From Vibrio amylolyticus (GTDB lineage Bacteria; Pseudomonadota; Gammaproteobacteria; Enterobacterales; Vibrionaceae): 64,000 nt of DNA. The stretch is from NCBI RefSeq assembly GCF_023145695.1, contig NZ_JAJHVV010000007.1:248001-312000 (forward strand). The letters run 5' to 3'. The notes under the pieces are model-generated. The model was not told the DNA's origin, made no database searches, and was given only the letters and a program-made list of their open reading frames with translations. Every line of letters starts with the position of its first letter. Position 1 is the first letter of the stretch. Of this stretch, positions 36,048-45,628 are shown piece by piece. A program made the position numbers and the translations under genes.

Positions 36048-36765
36048 ACATCACCCAAGTCGAGCATTGCTCGAAGAGTTCGTCTCTGGAAAGTTGGTTT
36101 CGTCTGTTTCTGTCATTGTCGCCAGTCACGTTGAAATGTGCAGTAAATGCCAAGAAATCGTCGCACAGTTGACAGAAAAAGCGGCGTTATCTGCTTTTGA
36201 AATGGAAGACGATGCGTTGTTTTTTGATGAATCAGAGTTAGATGCAGAGATTGCTATGGCACTTGATGATTCGAATTTTTCGGGTTCTGCAATGAACGAA
36301 CAGCAAACTTTGGCTATTAAGTCGATTACCGATTTACCTGCTCTAGAGCTTGGACACCTGTCGAATCCAATCATTGAACTTGATGACAACGGTACGAAAG
36401 TGCCATTGCCAACAGCGATTCGCTCTATTGGACTTAAAGAGTGGCAGGGTATTGGAAAAGTATCTCGAGCACGTCTTACTCTCGATGATGATGAGCGAAG
36501 AACCAGTTTATTACGCATTGCCGAAGGGGGGCATGTGCCGCCCCACACACACAAAGGCTTTGAAATCACGCTATTGCTACAGGGCAGCTATACAGACGAA
36601 ATGGACACTTACAGAGCAGGGGATTTCATCTGGCTAGATGGGTCACAAACTCATACCCCAAAAACCGAAGAAGGGTGCGTTTGTCTCACGGTTTCCAGTG
36701 ACGCTTTACACTTTACTCAAGGCGTCAGTCAGCTTTTTAACCCATTGGGCAAACTCATTTATTAA
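36040..36765 (+). CDS. chrR: ChrR-type zinc-binding anti-sigma factor with cupin domain
   Basis: ChrR holds the ECF sigma inactive until singlet oxygen or organic hydroperoxide is sensed. The 241-aa protein has an N-terminal zinc anti-sigma domain (His5, His30, Cys34, Cys37; motif SHVEMCSKC). The C-terminal cupin has HTHKGFE and a later HTPK, which supply the second metal-binding set known from R. sphaeroides ChrR. All expected metal ligands are present. It overlaps the sigma gene by 8 bp. The cupin domain is needed for the singlet-oxygen response in Rhodobacter (family knowledge). Confidence 0.93.
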   Translation: MIKHHPSRALLEEFVSGKLVSSVSVIVASHVEMCSKCQEIVAQLTEKAALSAFEMEDDALFFDESELDAEIAMALDDSNFSGSAMNEQQTLAIKSITDLPALELGHLSNPIIELDDNGTKVPLPTAIRSIGLKEWQGIGKVSRARLTLDDDERRTSLLRIAEGGHVPPHTHKGFEITLLLQGSYTDEMDTYRAGDFIWLDGSQTHTPKTEEGCVCLTVSSDALHFTQGVSQLFNPLGKLIY

Positions 36766-36790
36766 ATTTGAGTTACGGCAGGAGGTTCCC

Positions 36791-37735
36791 ATGAAAAATA
36801 AACTACAGATCGGTATTAGTGCCTGTGTAACAGGTCAGCAAGTCCGCTACGATAAAAGCCACAAACGTTCATCTTTTTGTATGGACGAGTTGAGTGATTT
36901 TGTGGAGTTCAAGCCTGTGTGTCCAGAAATGGCGGTAGGATTGCCTACGCCCAGACCAACCATTCGTCAGATCTCAGTTAATGAGGTGATTAAGGTGTCT
37001 CGACCTGACGGTTCAAGCGATGTCACCGACGCCATGACACAGTTTGGCCAAACACACGCACAATCTAATCCACAGTTGGCTGGCTTTATTTTTTGTGCCA
37101 AAAGCCCAAGCTGTGGCATGGAACGCGTTAAGGTCTACCAAGAAGATGGAAAGGGCTCAGTTAGTAAAGGTATTGGCCTGTTCGCTGAGCAAATTATGAA
37201 AAACAACCCTTTACTGCCTTGTGAAGAGAATGGGAGGTTGAACGATCAAGTGATTCGCGAAAACTTCATCACGCGAATTTTCACCTACCAAAAGTGGTTA
37301 GATTTAGCGGAAGAAGGCATTACCTTACACAAACTCATAGAGTTCCATAGCGCTCATAAATATTTGGTGATGACTCACAACATCGCACGTTACAAAGCGT
37401 TAGGTAAACTGCTCGCCGACCCGAAAGAACCGATTGATGTAGTCGAAAAACAGTACATTGCAATGCTAATGGAAACTTTGACAATAAAGGCGACCAGAAA
37501 AGGTCACACCAATACGCTGCAACACTTACAAGGCTATTTTAAAAAGCACCTTTGTGCTCAGCGGCGAGAAGAGTTAACACAGGAAATCGAGTCTTACCGT
37601 AAAGGGTTGACGCCACTGCTCGTGCCTTTAACGTTGATTAAGCACTACATGCTCGCTTACCCGAATGAGTATTTGGACCGACAGGTATACATTAACCCGC
37701 ACCCTAAGTCACTGAGATTGAGGTATGGATATTGA
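36791..37735 (+). CDS. DUF523-DUF1722 protein (YbgA-like)
   Basis: The 314-aa protein has an N-terminal DUF523 domain (GISACVTGQQVRYDKSHKR, several Cys: KPVCPEMAVGLPTPRP, CAKSPSCGM) and a C-terminal DUF1722 domain (from ~residue 185: LIEFHSAHKYLVMTHN). The fused form is found in E. coli YbgA, which also sits beside phrB. The role is not known; the Cys pattern may bind a metal or cluster. GGAGG lies 6 bases before ATG 36791, which decides the start. It overlaps the photolyase gene by 4 bases. Confidence 0.87.
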   Translation: MKNKLQIGISACVTGQQVRYDKSHKRSSFCMDELSDFVEFKPVCPEMAVGLPTPRPTIRQISVNEVIKVSRPDGSSDVTDAMTQFGQTHAQSNPQLAGFIFCAKSPSCGMERVKVYQEDGKGSVSKGIGLFAEQIMKNNPLLPCEENGRLNDQVIRENFITRIFTYQKWLDLAEEGITLHKLIEFHSAHKYLVMTHNIARYKALGKLLADPKEPIDVVEKQYIAMLMETLTIKATRKGHTNTLQHLQGYFKKHLCAQRREELTQEIESYRKGLTPLLVPLTLIKHYMLAYPNEYLDRQVYINPHPKSLRLRYGY

Positions 37736-39234
37736 GCACACTATTATGGCTTAGGCGAGATTTACGACTGCACGACAATCCTGCTCTAAACGAAGCAATC
37801 CGCTCTGGCGCGTCCAGAGCGGTTTACATTTCTACCCCGAAGCAATGGAAGCGCCATCATTTATCGCCTATTCAAGCGGATTTTATCACTCGACATCTCA
37901 ACAGCCTCATTAAACCGCTCGCCAAGCTCGGTATCGAATTAGTGCACCTCAAGGCGACCGATTTTAATTCGCAACAAGAGATTTTAGAGCAGTACTGCCA
38001 AGAACATAAAATCGACACTGTTTTCGCAAACAGCGAGCCAGAAGCCAACGAGCGTAAGCGGGACACTGAGATTGCCTCTGGTAAGCTGACCCTTAAGATA
38101 TTTGATTGCGATACCATTGTGCCTGTTGGAAGATTACTTACTCAGAACGATCAAATGTTCAAAGTGTTTACCCCCTTTAAACGTGCCTGGCTAAAATACG
38201 TTCATCAATTTGGTATTGATGTGGTTGGATTAGCAGATCCAAATGAGTCACCTATAAACAAGGTTCTAGAGCAGAAATCTCATGTTGATGACACGTCTTC
38301 TCTTAGTAACAAGTTTGAGAGCGCGGCTCTTGAAAACCGTCCGATAGAAAATACGGTATTCGAGAAAATAACCTTCGATTACCCAACTTCCGACTCTTCA
38401 CACTGGCCTTTGTCCTTGACCGTCCTCAATGAGGCGTGGCCTGAATTTATTGACGATAAATTGCGCGCCTACGGCAAGCTACGTGATTTTCCTGCCGTTA
38501 ATGGCACATCCAAACTTTCACCCTATTTAGCGATTGGAGCATTGAGTCCAAGACTGATCGCATCGACACTGTTGCAGAATGAACCAGAGCTTACTATTAA
38601 TCATGAACTGACCAGTTTCAGCTGGCTCAATGAATTGATTTGGCGAGATTTCTATAAACACCTCATCTTTCATTTCCCAAGGTTGGTCAAAGGGGCAAGC
38701 TTCCAAGAAAAATACCAACAGCTGCCTTGGTCGCATAGTCCCGAGTTATTTCAAGCCTGGTGCGAAGGACGAACGGGCTATCCCCTGGTTGATGCAGCGA
38801 TGAGACAGTTAGTTCAAACAGGTTGGATGCATAACCGACTAAGAATGGTGGTTGCGAGCTTTCTCACCAAGCACCTGCTCATTGACTGGAAGATGGGAGA
38901 GCAGTTTTTTATGTCAAAGCTCATTGATGGGGACTTTAGTGCGAACAACGGTGGTTGGCAGTGGGCAGCAAGCACCGGGTGCGACGCACAACCTTACTTT
39001 CGTATATTCAACCCTATAACGCAAAGCGAAAGATTTGATCCAAATGGCGAGTTCATACGTACCTATTTACCAGAGCTTAAAGAGGTGCCCAATAAACACA
39101 TTCACTTCCCTCATCAGTACCTAGAATTGAAGGGTAAAGCGGATTTGTATTGTACTCCTATCGTTGTTCACAAGGATGCGAGACAAAGGGCATTGGATTT
39201 TTTTAAGCAATCCCCGTTAATCGTGCACAAATAG
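37732..39234 (+). CDS. phrB: Deoxyribodipyrimidine photolyase (class I CPD)
   Basis: The enzyme uses blue light and FADH to split pyrimidine dimers in DNA. The 500-aa protein has the N-terminal antenna domain (LLWLRRDLRLHDNPAL, HxxR) and the C-terminal FAD domain (TGYPLVDAAMRQLVQTGWMH, NRLRMVVASFLTKHLL, DGDFSANNGGWQWAASTGCD). The Trp chain and CDAQPYFRIFNP are intact. Start is TTG 37732 with GAGG about 11 bases upstream; the TTGA overlap with the previous stop supports it. Repair of light damage fits the singlet-oxygen sigma operon. Confidence 0.94.
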   Translation: MSTLLWLRRDLRLHDNPALNEAIRSGASRAVYISTPKQWKRHHLSPIQADFITRHLNSLIKPLAKLGIELVHLKATDFNSQQEILEQYCQEHKIDTVFANSEPEANERKRDTEIASGKLTLKIFDCDTIVPVGRLLTQNDQMFKVFTPFKRAWLKYVHQFGIDVVGLADPNESPINKVLEQKSHVDDTSSLSNKFESAALENRPIENTVFEKITFDYPTSDSSHWPLSLTVLNEAWPEFIDDKLRAYGKLRDFPAVNGTSKLSPYLAIGALSPRLIASTLLQNEPELTINHELTSFSWLNELIWRDFYKHLIFHFPRLVKGASFQEKYQQLPWSHSPELFQAWCEGRTGYPLVDAAMRQLVQTGWMHNRLRMVVASFLTKHLLIDWKMGEQFFMSKLIDGDFSANNGGWQWAASTGCDAQPYFRIFNPITQSERFDPNGEFIRTYLPELKEVPNKHIHFPHQYLELKGKADLYCTPIVVHKDARQRALDFFKQSPLIVHK

Positions 39235-39302
39235 ATTTTGGCATTTGTGTGCATGAAAACGTCGTCATTGGATTTACTTCCACAAAAATAAGGGACGTTC
39301 AT

Positions 39303-39731
39303 ATGGAACAATCATTGTGGTTAGAAAAGTTTATCAATGTATATCAGGAGCTCGGAACAGAGAATCTCACCTCTTTGTCAACGATTTACCATCCGAGGAT
39401 TACCTTCATTGACCCACTGCATAAAGCCGAAGGGCTGAAAGCACTTATTGACCGTTTTCATTTCAGTTATGAAAATATTCTTCAATGCGATTTCGCGATA
39501 GACCATGTCTTTCAGTCCAATAACGAAGCCGCGGTGTACTGGACGATGACGTTTCGACATACCTCACTCAACGGCAAGCAGCCCATTATTGTGAATGGGC
39601 ATTCGCATCTGAGGGCTGAAGACGGTTTGGTTATTTTTCATCGAGATTATCTCGACGTTGGTGCCATGATTTATGAGCATGTCCCATTTCTTGGTATCGC
39701 CGTTAAGAAACTCAAGCAGAGAGCGAGCTAA
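39303..39731 (+). CDS. NTF2-like (SnoaL-type) protein
   Basis: The 142-aa product has a cone-shaped NTF2-like fold by pattern: a helical start, IYHPRITFIDPLHKAEGLKA, VYWTMTFRHTSLNG, and DGLVIFHRDYLDVGAMIYE. Members are small binding proteins or enzymes; the ChrR-linked ones are of unknown role. ATG 39303 follows AAGGGAC; the in-frame start 18 codons upstream lacks a ribosome site. It ends 2 bp before the SDR gene, so both are tightly linked. Confidence 0.85.
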   Translation: MEQSLWLEKFINVYQELGTENLTSLSTIYHPRITFIDPLHKAEGLKALIDRFHFSYENILQCDFAIDHVFQSNNEAAVYWTMTFRHTSLNGKQPIIVNGHSHLRAEDGLVIFHRDYLDVGAMIYEHVPFLGIAVKKLKQRAS

Positions 39732-39733
39732 TC

Positions 39734-40450
39734 ATGAAGATACTCATCACGGGAGCAACTTCAGGTATTGGGCACGAATTGGCGTTACGCTATGCCAAAG
39801 AGGGGCATGATGTCATCGCGTGTGGACGCAACGAAACGAAACTCAGCCAACTGCAGCAGTTGCACTCATCCATTCAACCACTGTGCTTTGATTTAACCGA
39901 TTACGAGAATTACCCAGAATGGGAAGAAGGTAAGACTTTAGATCTCGTTATTTTTAATGCCGGAGACTGTGAATACATTGATGATCTGCTCGACTTTGAT
40001 GCCAAGAAATTTGAGCGTGTTATTAATATCAATCTGATCTCTATTGGATATGGGCTGCAAACTTGGCTCAAGCACATAAAAACAGGCGGTAGGGTTGCTC
40101 TTGTCAGTTCTAGTGCAGGTTTGTTGCCTCTTCCTAGAGCGGAAGCGTATGGTGCCTCAAAAGCCGCTGTTACTTACTTAGGTAAAACATTAGCCGTTCG
40201 CTTAACCGATATGAACATTCATGTTTCAGTGGTTCACCCTGGTTTTGTGAAAACCCCACTCACCGATAAAAATACCTTTGATATGCCGATGATCATTACG
40301 ACTGAAAAAGCGGCTGAGAAAATAACCACGGGGCTTGCCAAAGGAAAAGCAGAGATTAATTTTCCTACACTCTTTGTATTCATTATGAAGTGCTTACGTT
40401 TTTTACCGTCAAGCACATGGAACAGACTCGCAACGAAAATGGAGCAATAA
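39734..40450 (+). CDS. Short-chain dehydrogenase/reductase
   Basis: The 238-aa SDR has the NAD(P) motif TGATSGIGHELA at residues ~6-17, VIFNAGDC (NAG), the catalytic Ser in LVSSSAGLLPLP, and the YGASKAA (YxxxK) active site. The C-terminal end is hydrophobic with Lys/Arg, so it may touch the membrane. It could oxidise or reduce a lipid intermediate in the ChrR-linked operon. It overlaps the flavoprotein start by 1 base (TAATG). The substrate is unknown. Confidence 0.9.
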   Translation: MKILITGATSGIGHELALRYAKEGHDVIACGRNETKLSQLQQLHSSIQPLCFDLTDYENYPEWEEGKTLDLVIFNAGDCEYIDDLLDFDAKKFERVININLISIGYGLQTWLKHIKTGGRVALVSSSAGLLPLPRAEAYGASKAAVTYLGKTLAVRLTDMNIHVSVVHPGFVKTPLTDKNTFDMPMIITTEKAAEKITTGLAKGKAEINFPTLFVFIMKCLRFLPSSTWNRLATKMEQ

Positions 40451-41703
40451 TGAAGAAAATTGCAATCATCGGCTCTGGTATTTCAGGGCTAACTTGTGCT
40501 CATCTACTCGACAAAAAATACGATGTCACCGTGTTTGAGAAAAATGATTATGTCGGAGGCCACACGGCAACTGTCGATATCCACCACAAGGGCACAGATT
40601 ACGCGATAGACACCGGTTTCATTGTCTTTAACGATAGAACCTACCCAAACTTCAATCGTCTTCTGTCCCAGCTAGGTATTGAGCAACAAGAGACCGAAAT
40701 GAGCTTCAGTGTGCACAATCGAAAATCAAAGTTTGAGTACAACGGCCATGGCTTAAATTCTCTATTTGCTCAAAGACGTAACCTACTGAGGCCTAAGTTC
40801 TGGCGACTCATCGTTGAAATCATCAAGTTCAATAAACTGTGTAAAGCTGCCTTCAAAGAGAACAACATTGAAGAAAAGCAAACCTTAGGTCACTTTCTAA
40901 AGCAACATACATTCTCTTCCTTTTTCAGTGAGCATTACATCCTCCCTATGGGCGCAGCGATTTGGTCTACATCTCTTGAAGATATGAAGAAATTTGAACT
41001 GAAGTTCTTTATTCAATTTTTTTATCATCACGGATTACTGAACATTGTCGATAGGCCGCAATGGTATGTTGTACCAAGGGGGTCAAGAAGTTATGTCGAC
41101 GTGATTCAACGCAAGCTAAGTAGACCGATTCTACTCAATTCAAACATTGAGCAGGTTGAACGCAGTGAAGAGTGCGTAACAGTCATCATGGAAAATGGCG
41201 ATCAATTGGAGTTCGACGACGTCATTTTTGCCTGTCATTCCGATGAAGCATTGGCGTTGATTGCTTCGCCTACAGAGCAAGAAGTCAACGTACTCTCCGA
41301 CATTCCGTACAGTCGTAATGAAGTCGTTCTACATACCGATATAGGGCTACTACCAGATAGAAAGCTCGCTTGGGCAAGTTGGAACTATATGCTTGATGGT
41401 GATGCGACAAGACCATCGTGTGTGACTTACAACATGAACATTTTGCAAGGCATTCAAAGTGACGACACCTTTTGTGTCACGTTGAATCAAACCGAGGCGA
41501 TAAACCCAGACAAGATAATCAGAAAATTTGTCTACTACCATCCTGTTCTTGATGCCCAGAGCGTAAAAGCGCAAAAACAACGCCCTAAAATTTGTGGCAA
41601 GAATCGTAGCCATTTTGTTGGGGCCTATTGGTATAACGGCTTCCACGAAGACGGGGTTCGTAGCGCATTAGATGTTACGAAGCGGTTCGGGCAATCACTA
41701 TGA
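40450..41703 (+). CDS. FAD-dependent amine-oxidase-like flavoprotein
   Basis: The 417-aa protein starts with the FAD dinucleotide motif [17 protein letters not shown] and has VGGHTATVD (residues ~37-45). The amine oxidase / protoporphyrinogen oxidase-like core includes [13 protein letters not shown] and [19 protein letters not shown]. Proteins of this group stand beside CFA-synthase-like methyltransferases in ChrR regulons. In alphaproteobacteria one such flavoprotein is reported to take part in furan fatty acid formation (from memory). It overlaps the DUF1365 gene by 4 bases (ATGA). Confidence 0.88.
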   Translation: MKKIAIIGSGISGLTCAHLLDKKYDVTVFEKNDYVGGHTATVDIHHKGTDYAIDTGFIVFNDRTYPNFNRLLSQLGIEQQETEMSFSVHNRKSKFEYNGHGLNSLFAQRRNLLRPKFWRLIVEIIKFNKLCKAAFKENNIEEKQTLGHFLKQHTFSSFFSEHYILPMGAAIWSTSLEDMKKFELKFFIQFFYHHGLLNIVDRPQWYVVPRGSRSYVDVIQRKLSRPILLNSNIEQVERSEECVTVIMENGDQLEFDDVIFACHSDEALALIASPTEQEVNVLSDIPYSRNEVVLHTDIGLLPDRKLAWASWNYMLDGDATRPSCVTYNMNILQGIQSDDTFCVTLNQTEAINPDKIIRKFVYYHPVLDAQSVKAQKQRPKICGKNRSHFVGAYWYNGFHEDGVRSALDVTKRFGQSL

Positions 41704-42464
41704 CTGAGCACAGTGGCATTTATTGGGGTAACGTCCGTCATCGCCGATTCGGTGAGATAGAGCATAAGTTTAGCTATCAGCTGTATATGCTCGGTATTGA
41801 CCTCGATGAACTGCCAAAGCTGACTAAACGAAGCCTTATATTTGGTACCCATTGGTATAACCCGATTCGCTTCGATGAAAAAGATTATATAAAAAGTGAA
41901 CCAGGCAGCTTAAAGCAACGTATAAGTCTAAAAGTAAAGCAGTTAGGTGGCGATTGGAGTAACGAAAACCGTGTGACATTACTGGCGCAAGCTCGATGTT
42001 TTGGTCTCTATTTTAGCCCGATAAATTGCTACTTTTGTTATGACGAGAATCAAGAGTGCCAATACATGCTTGCTGAAGTCAGCAATACACCTTGGAAAGA
42101 AAGGCACTACTATTTAATCAAAATGGGTGGAGAGATGAGAGTTAAAAAAGCGTTTCATGTCTCACCATTTATGAATTTAGACATGGATTATCATTGGACT
42201 ATTTCAGCGCCTAAACGGAACACGTTAGTGCACATTGAAAACCATGCTAATACGCAGTCAGACATAACCACAGGGACAAAGGTGTTCGATGCCACACTCG
42301 CACTCATTAAACGCGACATAACATCGAAAGAGCTAATGAGAACGTTAGGTTCAATCCCTATGATGACACTCAAAGTGGTATCGGGTATTTACTGGCAAGC
42401 CTTAAAGTTATTTATCAAACGCGTGCCATTTGTGGATCATCCGGGCACACGGTCAAATGGGTAA
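41700..42464 (+). CDS. DUF1365 protein
   Basis: The 254-aa protein matches DUF1365: [20 protein letters not shown] at the start, [40 protein letters not shown], and [19 protein letters not shown]. The family nearly always lies between the flavoprotein and CFA-like genes in this kind of operon, so it probably helps in the same lipid modification. No catalytic site is established. Start ATG 41700 overlaps the previous stop. Confidence 0.9.
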   Translation: MTEHSGIYWGNVRHRRFGEIEHKFSYQLYMLGIDLDELPKLTKRSLIFGTHWYNPIRFDEKDYIKSEPGSLKQRISLKVKQLGGDWSNENRVTLLAQARCFGLYFSPINCYFCYDENQECQYMLAEVSNTPWKERHYYLIKMGGEMRVKKAFHVSPFMNLDMDYHWTISAPKRNTLVHIENHANTQSDITTGTKVFDATLALIKRDITSKELMRTLGSIPMMTLKVVSGIYWQALKLFIKRVPFVDHPGTRSNG

Positions 42465-42546
42465 TCAGGCACAAGCACTCATACAGCGTTAGACACAACG
42501 TTTGAAGACGTTAATAAAAATTATAATTTTCTATAGTGAGGTCGAC

Positions 42547-43827
42547 ATGGAACAACTAGCCAAGCAAGAGCAAAACTTAACGTATCAAAATGCGATTGAG
42601 ACCGGTAGTAGTACAGGGAAATACCGACGCTTAGTGTTATCTCTTCTTAACAATCTTACTGATGCGTTTCTAGAAATTATTGATAATGATGAACATTTTG
42701 TCTTTGGTGACCAGTCAGCAACATTGCACGGAAAAATCATAGTAAGTGATGTACGATTTTATCAAGATGTTGTTCTGGGTGGCAGCATTGGTGCCGCAGA
42801 GTCGTATATTGATGGACGTTGGAATAGCCCGAATTTAACCGATGTCATTCAAGTAATGGCGCGAAATCAGCACCATCTCGATCAAATAGAAAGTCGTGTT
42901 CAATGGCTTAGTAAGCTTAAAAATCTTTTTCTCCGTCGAAAAAATATCAATTCTGAAGACGGTTCAAAAAGAAACATTTTGGCACACTATGATCTGGGCA
43001 ATGAACTCTACACTCGTTTCCTCGACCCCGCTATGCAGTACTCCTGCGCGATATACAGCGATAAAGCTTCTCAATTAGAAGATGCCCAACAGCTAAAAAT
43101 GAAAACCATCTGTGAGCGTCTTGACCTGAAAGAGAGCGATTCAGTGGTAGAGATTGGAACGGGTTGGGGCGGACTTGCGCTTTATATGGCACAGAATTAC
43201 GGCTGCCATGTGACCACAACTACTATCTCAGATGCACAGCACGATTACGCAAACCAAAAAATTACTGAGCTTGGGTTAACAGATAAAGTCACCCTGCTTA
43301 AGCGAGATTATCGAAAACTGACAGGGCAATACGATAAGTTAGTTTCAATAGAGATGATTGAAGCCGTTGGACACGAGTATCTGCCTACCTTTTTCCGCAA
43401 GTGTTCAAGCCTACTGAAAGAAGACGGAAAAATGCTGATTCAATCGATCACCATTGCCGATAATCGCTACGAAAAATACCGTAAAAGTGTCGACTTCATT
43501 CAAAAGCACGTATTCCCTGGTGGTTGTTTACCTTCGGTATCAGTGATGTCAGATCAAATAGCGAGTAACACTGACATGGTCATTCATGAGATGCACGATA
43601 TAGGGCTGCATTATGCGCGCACCTTGCATGACTGGCGCATTACGTTTGAACAACGCTGGTCTGAGATTCATGGCCTTGGTTATGATGAAGAGTTTAGACG
43701 TCTGTGGCTGTTTTATCTTTGCTATTGCGAAGGGGCGTTTCTACAACGGGTGATCAGCACCCACCATGTCGTGGCAAGAAAACCACGCTACAGAGGGCAA
43801 AGCGATGAAACGATTTTGGATTATTAA
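42547..43827 (+). CDS. CFA-synthase-like SAM-dependent fatty-acyl methyltransferase
   Basis: The 426-aa protein has a small N-terminal domain and a SAM methyltransferase core: HYDLGNELYTRFLD, QYSCAIYSD, EIGTGWGGLALYMA, SIEMIEAVGHEYL and YCEGAFLQR. Against E. coli Cfa by eye, the active-site Cys (YSCA), Glu, Tyr and later Cys are kept, but the bicarbonate-binding His of LLHTIG is Gln (LIQSIT). That change is typical of the ChrR-linked subgroup and may mean C-methylation instead of ring closure. GAGG precedes ATG 42547. It overlaps the next gene by 23 bp. Confidence 0.88.
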   Translation: MEQLAKQEQNLTYQNAIETGSSTGKYRRLVLSLLNNLTDAFLEIIDNDEHFVFGDQSATLHGKIIVSDVRFYQDVVLGGSIGAAESYIDGRWNSPNLTDVIQVMARNQHHLDQIESRVQWLSKLKNLFLRRKNINSEDGSKRNILAHYDLGNELYTRFLDPAMQYSCAIYSDKASQLEDAQQLKMKTICERLDLKESDSVVEIGTGWGGLALYMAQNYGCHVTTTTISDAQHDYANQKITELGLTDKVTLLKRDYRKLTGQYDKLVSIEMIEAVGHEYLPTFFRKCSSLLKEDGKMLIQSITIADNRYEKYRKSVDFIQKHVFPGGCLPSVSVMSDQIASNTDMVIHEMHDIGLHYARTLHDWRITFEQRWSEIHGLGYDEEFRRLWLFYLCYCEGAFLQRVISTHHVVARKPRYRGQSDETILDY

Positions 43828-44320
43828 CCTCGTTCTCTTTCAAGCGTGTTGGTTGTGTGCAGCCTTCTTGCCAAGCGCATTGTCTGCCCCACTTATGGTG
43901 ACCTTGTGCACGATTCACTTTTGGTTATCTCCGAGTCGAAGAGAAGATGCGATCATTCTACTCCTCGTACCCTTAGGGCTTGTTGCCGACGCGGCGCAAA
44001 TAAGCCTTGGCGTTTTTAGTGCAGGAGACTCGTTCTTCCCATTCTGGCTAGTGATGATGTGGGTGATGTTTACCATTAGCCTAAACCACAGCCTCGGATG
44101 GTTAAACAACTGCTCGGTAACCATTTTGATACTCATTGGCGCTATAGGCGGAACCAGCAGTTATTGGGGAGGCATGAAAGCCGGAGTCATAGAACCGCTC
44201 GTTGCCAGTCATATTGTCGTCTTATCTTTAGTCACGGTTTGGGCCATTGTTGTCCCTACCTTTGTTCATCTAAGAAGACAACTAATGCAATCAGCGCAGC
44301 AGCCTAATCCACTGAGTTAG
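43805..44320 (+). CDS. DUF2878 membrane protein
   Basis: The 171-aa protein starts MKRFWIINLVLFQACWLCAAF and has five or six hydrophobic helices with short loops (LMVTLCTIHFWLSPSRREDA, LVPLGLVADAAQISLG, PFWLVMMWVMFTISLNHSLG). It is an inner-membrane protein of the DUF2878 family, frequent beside CFA-like genes. ATG 43805 has GAGGG at 43793 and lies inside the end of the methyltransferase gene. Role unknown; lipid handling is a reasonable guess from context. Confidence 0.85.
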   Translation: MKRFWIINLVLFQACWLCAAFLPSALSAPLMVTLCTIHFWLSPSRREDAIILLLVPLGLVADAAQISLGVFSAGDSFFPFWLVMMWVMFTISLNHSLGWLNNCSVTILILIGAIGGTSSYWGGMKAGVIEPLVASHIVVLSLVTVWAIVVPTFVHLRRQLMQSAQQPNPLS

Positions 44321-44354
44321 CGATTCAGTAAAAGGAAATAAGAAGGAAATCATT

Positions 44355-44966
44355 ATGGTGGCGACTTTAACTAAAGTACTTTCAGATTCAATGTATTGGA
44401 GGCTTATGATGTTGAGCCTGTTGCTCGTGTCCGTTGTACTCGCCAATGCTGCGGTGGCATCGCCAGTAGCTTCTTCAACTCAAGCCATCAATGCTAACCC
44501 GACCGCTTCCCTAAACAAAGTAGGTGCGGGCCAGATGGATTACCTGTTCTGGTCAATCTACAAAGCTGAATATTACCTAGATTCAGAGATAAACCAAACT
44601 ACACTAACCGTGGCACAGAAACTCAGCCATGAGAGCACGCGAGCTCTTAAGATTGAATATTTAAGAACGATAGAGAGCGAAGCGCTAGTAAAAGCGACCG
44701 CTGAGCAATGGCAGTTACTTGGTTATTCACAAAACAAGATTGATCAATGGGTTACACCCCTCAAAGTCATTTGGCCTAACGTTGAATCCGGCAGCACGTT
44801 AACTGTGAAGGTGACACCACAAGGCGCAAGCCAGTTTTACTTTAATAATGCTCTGATAGGCCAAGTACAAGATGCCCAATTCGGTCAGGCTTTTCTGTCT
44901 ATCTGGCTTTCTGAAAAGACCTCAGAACCAGAATTAAGACAACAACTTCTCGGTCTAAGAAAGTAG
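44355..44966 (+). CDS. Secreted chalcone-isomerase-like protein
   Basis: The 203-aa precursor has an N-terminal signal peptide (hydrophobic MLSLLLVSVVLANAAVA, cleavage likely after AVA near residue 35). The mature part is chalcone-isomerase-like (GAGQMDYLFWSIYKAEYYL; LKIEYLRTIESEALVKATAEQW in two parts). Bacterial relatives bind fatty acids or act in the periplasm; plant isomerase activity is not implied. GAAGGAAA precedes ATG 44355. Its stop touches the next frame, so it is part of the long operon. Confidence 0.82.
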   Translation: MVATLTKVLSDSMYWRLMMLSLLLVSVVLANAAVASPVASSTQAINANPTASLNKVGAGQMDYLFWSIYKAEYYLDSEINQTTLTVAQKLSHESTRALKIEYLRTIESEALVKATAEQWQLLGYSQNKIDQWVTPLKVIWPNVESGSTLTVKVTPQGASQFYFNNALIGQVQDAQFGQAFLSIWLSEKTSEPELRQQLLGLRK

Positions 44967-45041
44967 ATGAATGCACTGCTATATTACTTAAGCGGTCGTC
45001 AGCTTAGTGCCGCCTTTTATTTTTATGTTAAAGGTTACCCC

Positions 45042-45563
45042 ATGAAATTATGGACAATCGCAATATTCGTTATCGCTCTATCAGGCTGTGGAAACGCGAG
45101 CTTAGATGCGCATAAAAACACTCTGCCTGTTTTCTCATTGGAGCAGTTCTTTGATGGTGAGCTAAAAGCCTACGGCATGGTACTTGATCGTTCAGGTAAT
45201 CTTTCTAGGCGCTTCGAAGTCAAACTGCTGGCAAGTTGGGAAGGCGATAAGGGTGAAATAAAGGAATGGTTTACCTTCGATGACGGCGAGAAAACCACTC
45301 GTGTTTGGCACCTTATTAATCTTGGAAATAATCAATATCAAGGGACGGCTGGCGATGTTATCGGTGTAGCACAAGGTCGCGTCGAAGGGTCTGCGCTTTA
45401 TTGGAATTATCAACTAGAGATCCCAGTCGATGGTTCTATCTATGAGATCACGCTAGATGATTGGATGTTCTTAATTGATGAGAAACGACTGTTCAACAAA
45501 ACAGATATGTCAAAATGGGGTTTCCATGTTGGCGAAGTGATTTTATACATAGAGAAGCTTTAA
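45042..45563 (+). CDS. DUF3833 lipoprotein
   Basis: The 173-aa protein has a lipoprotein signal (MKLWTIAIFVIALSGCG, lipobox LSGC, so Cys16 is lipidated). The mature part is a beta-rich DUF3833 domain with FFDGELKAYGMVLDRSGNLSRRF (two parts), LLASWEGDKGEIKEWFTFDDG, and WNYQLEIPVDGSIYEI. The family occurs with DUF1365 and CFA-like genes. ATG 45042 has AAAGG upstream and gives a clean signal, unlike the longer frame. It is the last gene before a terminator. Confidence 0.87.
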   Translation: MKLWTIAIFVIALSGCGNASLDAHKNTLPVFSLEQFFDGELKAYGMVLDRSGNLSRRFEVKLLASWEGDKGEIKEWFTFDDGEKTTRVWHLINLGNNQYQGTAGDVIGVAQGRVEGSALYWNYQLEIPVDGSIYEITLDDWMFLIDEKRLFNKTDMSKWGFHVGEVILYIEKL

Positions 45564-45628
45564 GTAATCCATTCTAGATTTAGAAACAAACGATGTTCAT
45601 CTACAAAACTATGTCTACGTACTAATAT

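Noticed and set aside
36126..36569. 147-aa minus-strand frame inside chrR
   Set aside because: Shadow of chrR, whose metal ligands are all present.
36638..36790. Extension of the DUF523 gene into chrR
   Set aside because: GGAGG directly before ATG 36791 fixes the start; the upstream frame is inside the chrR coding sequence.
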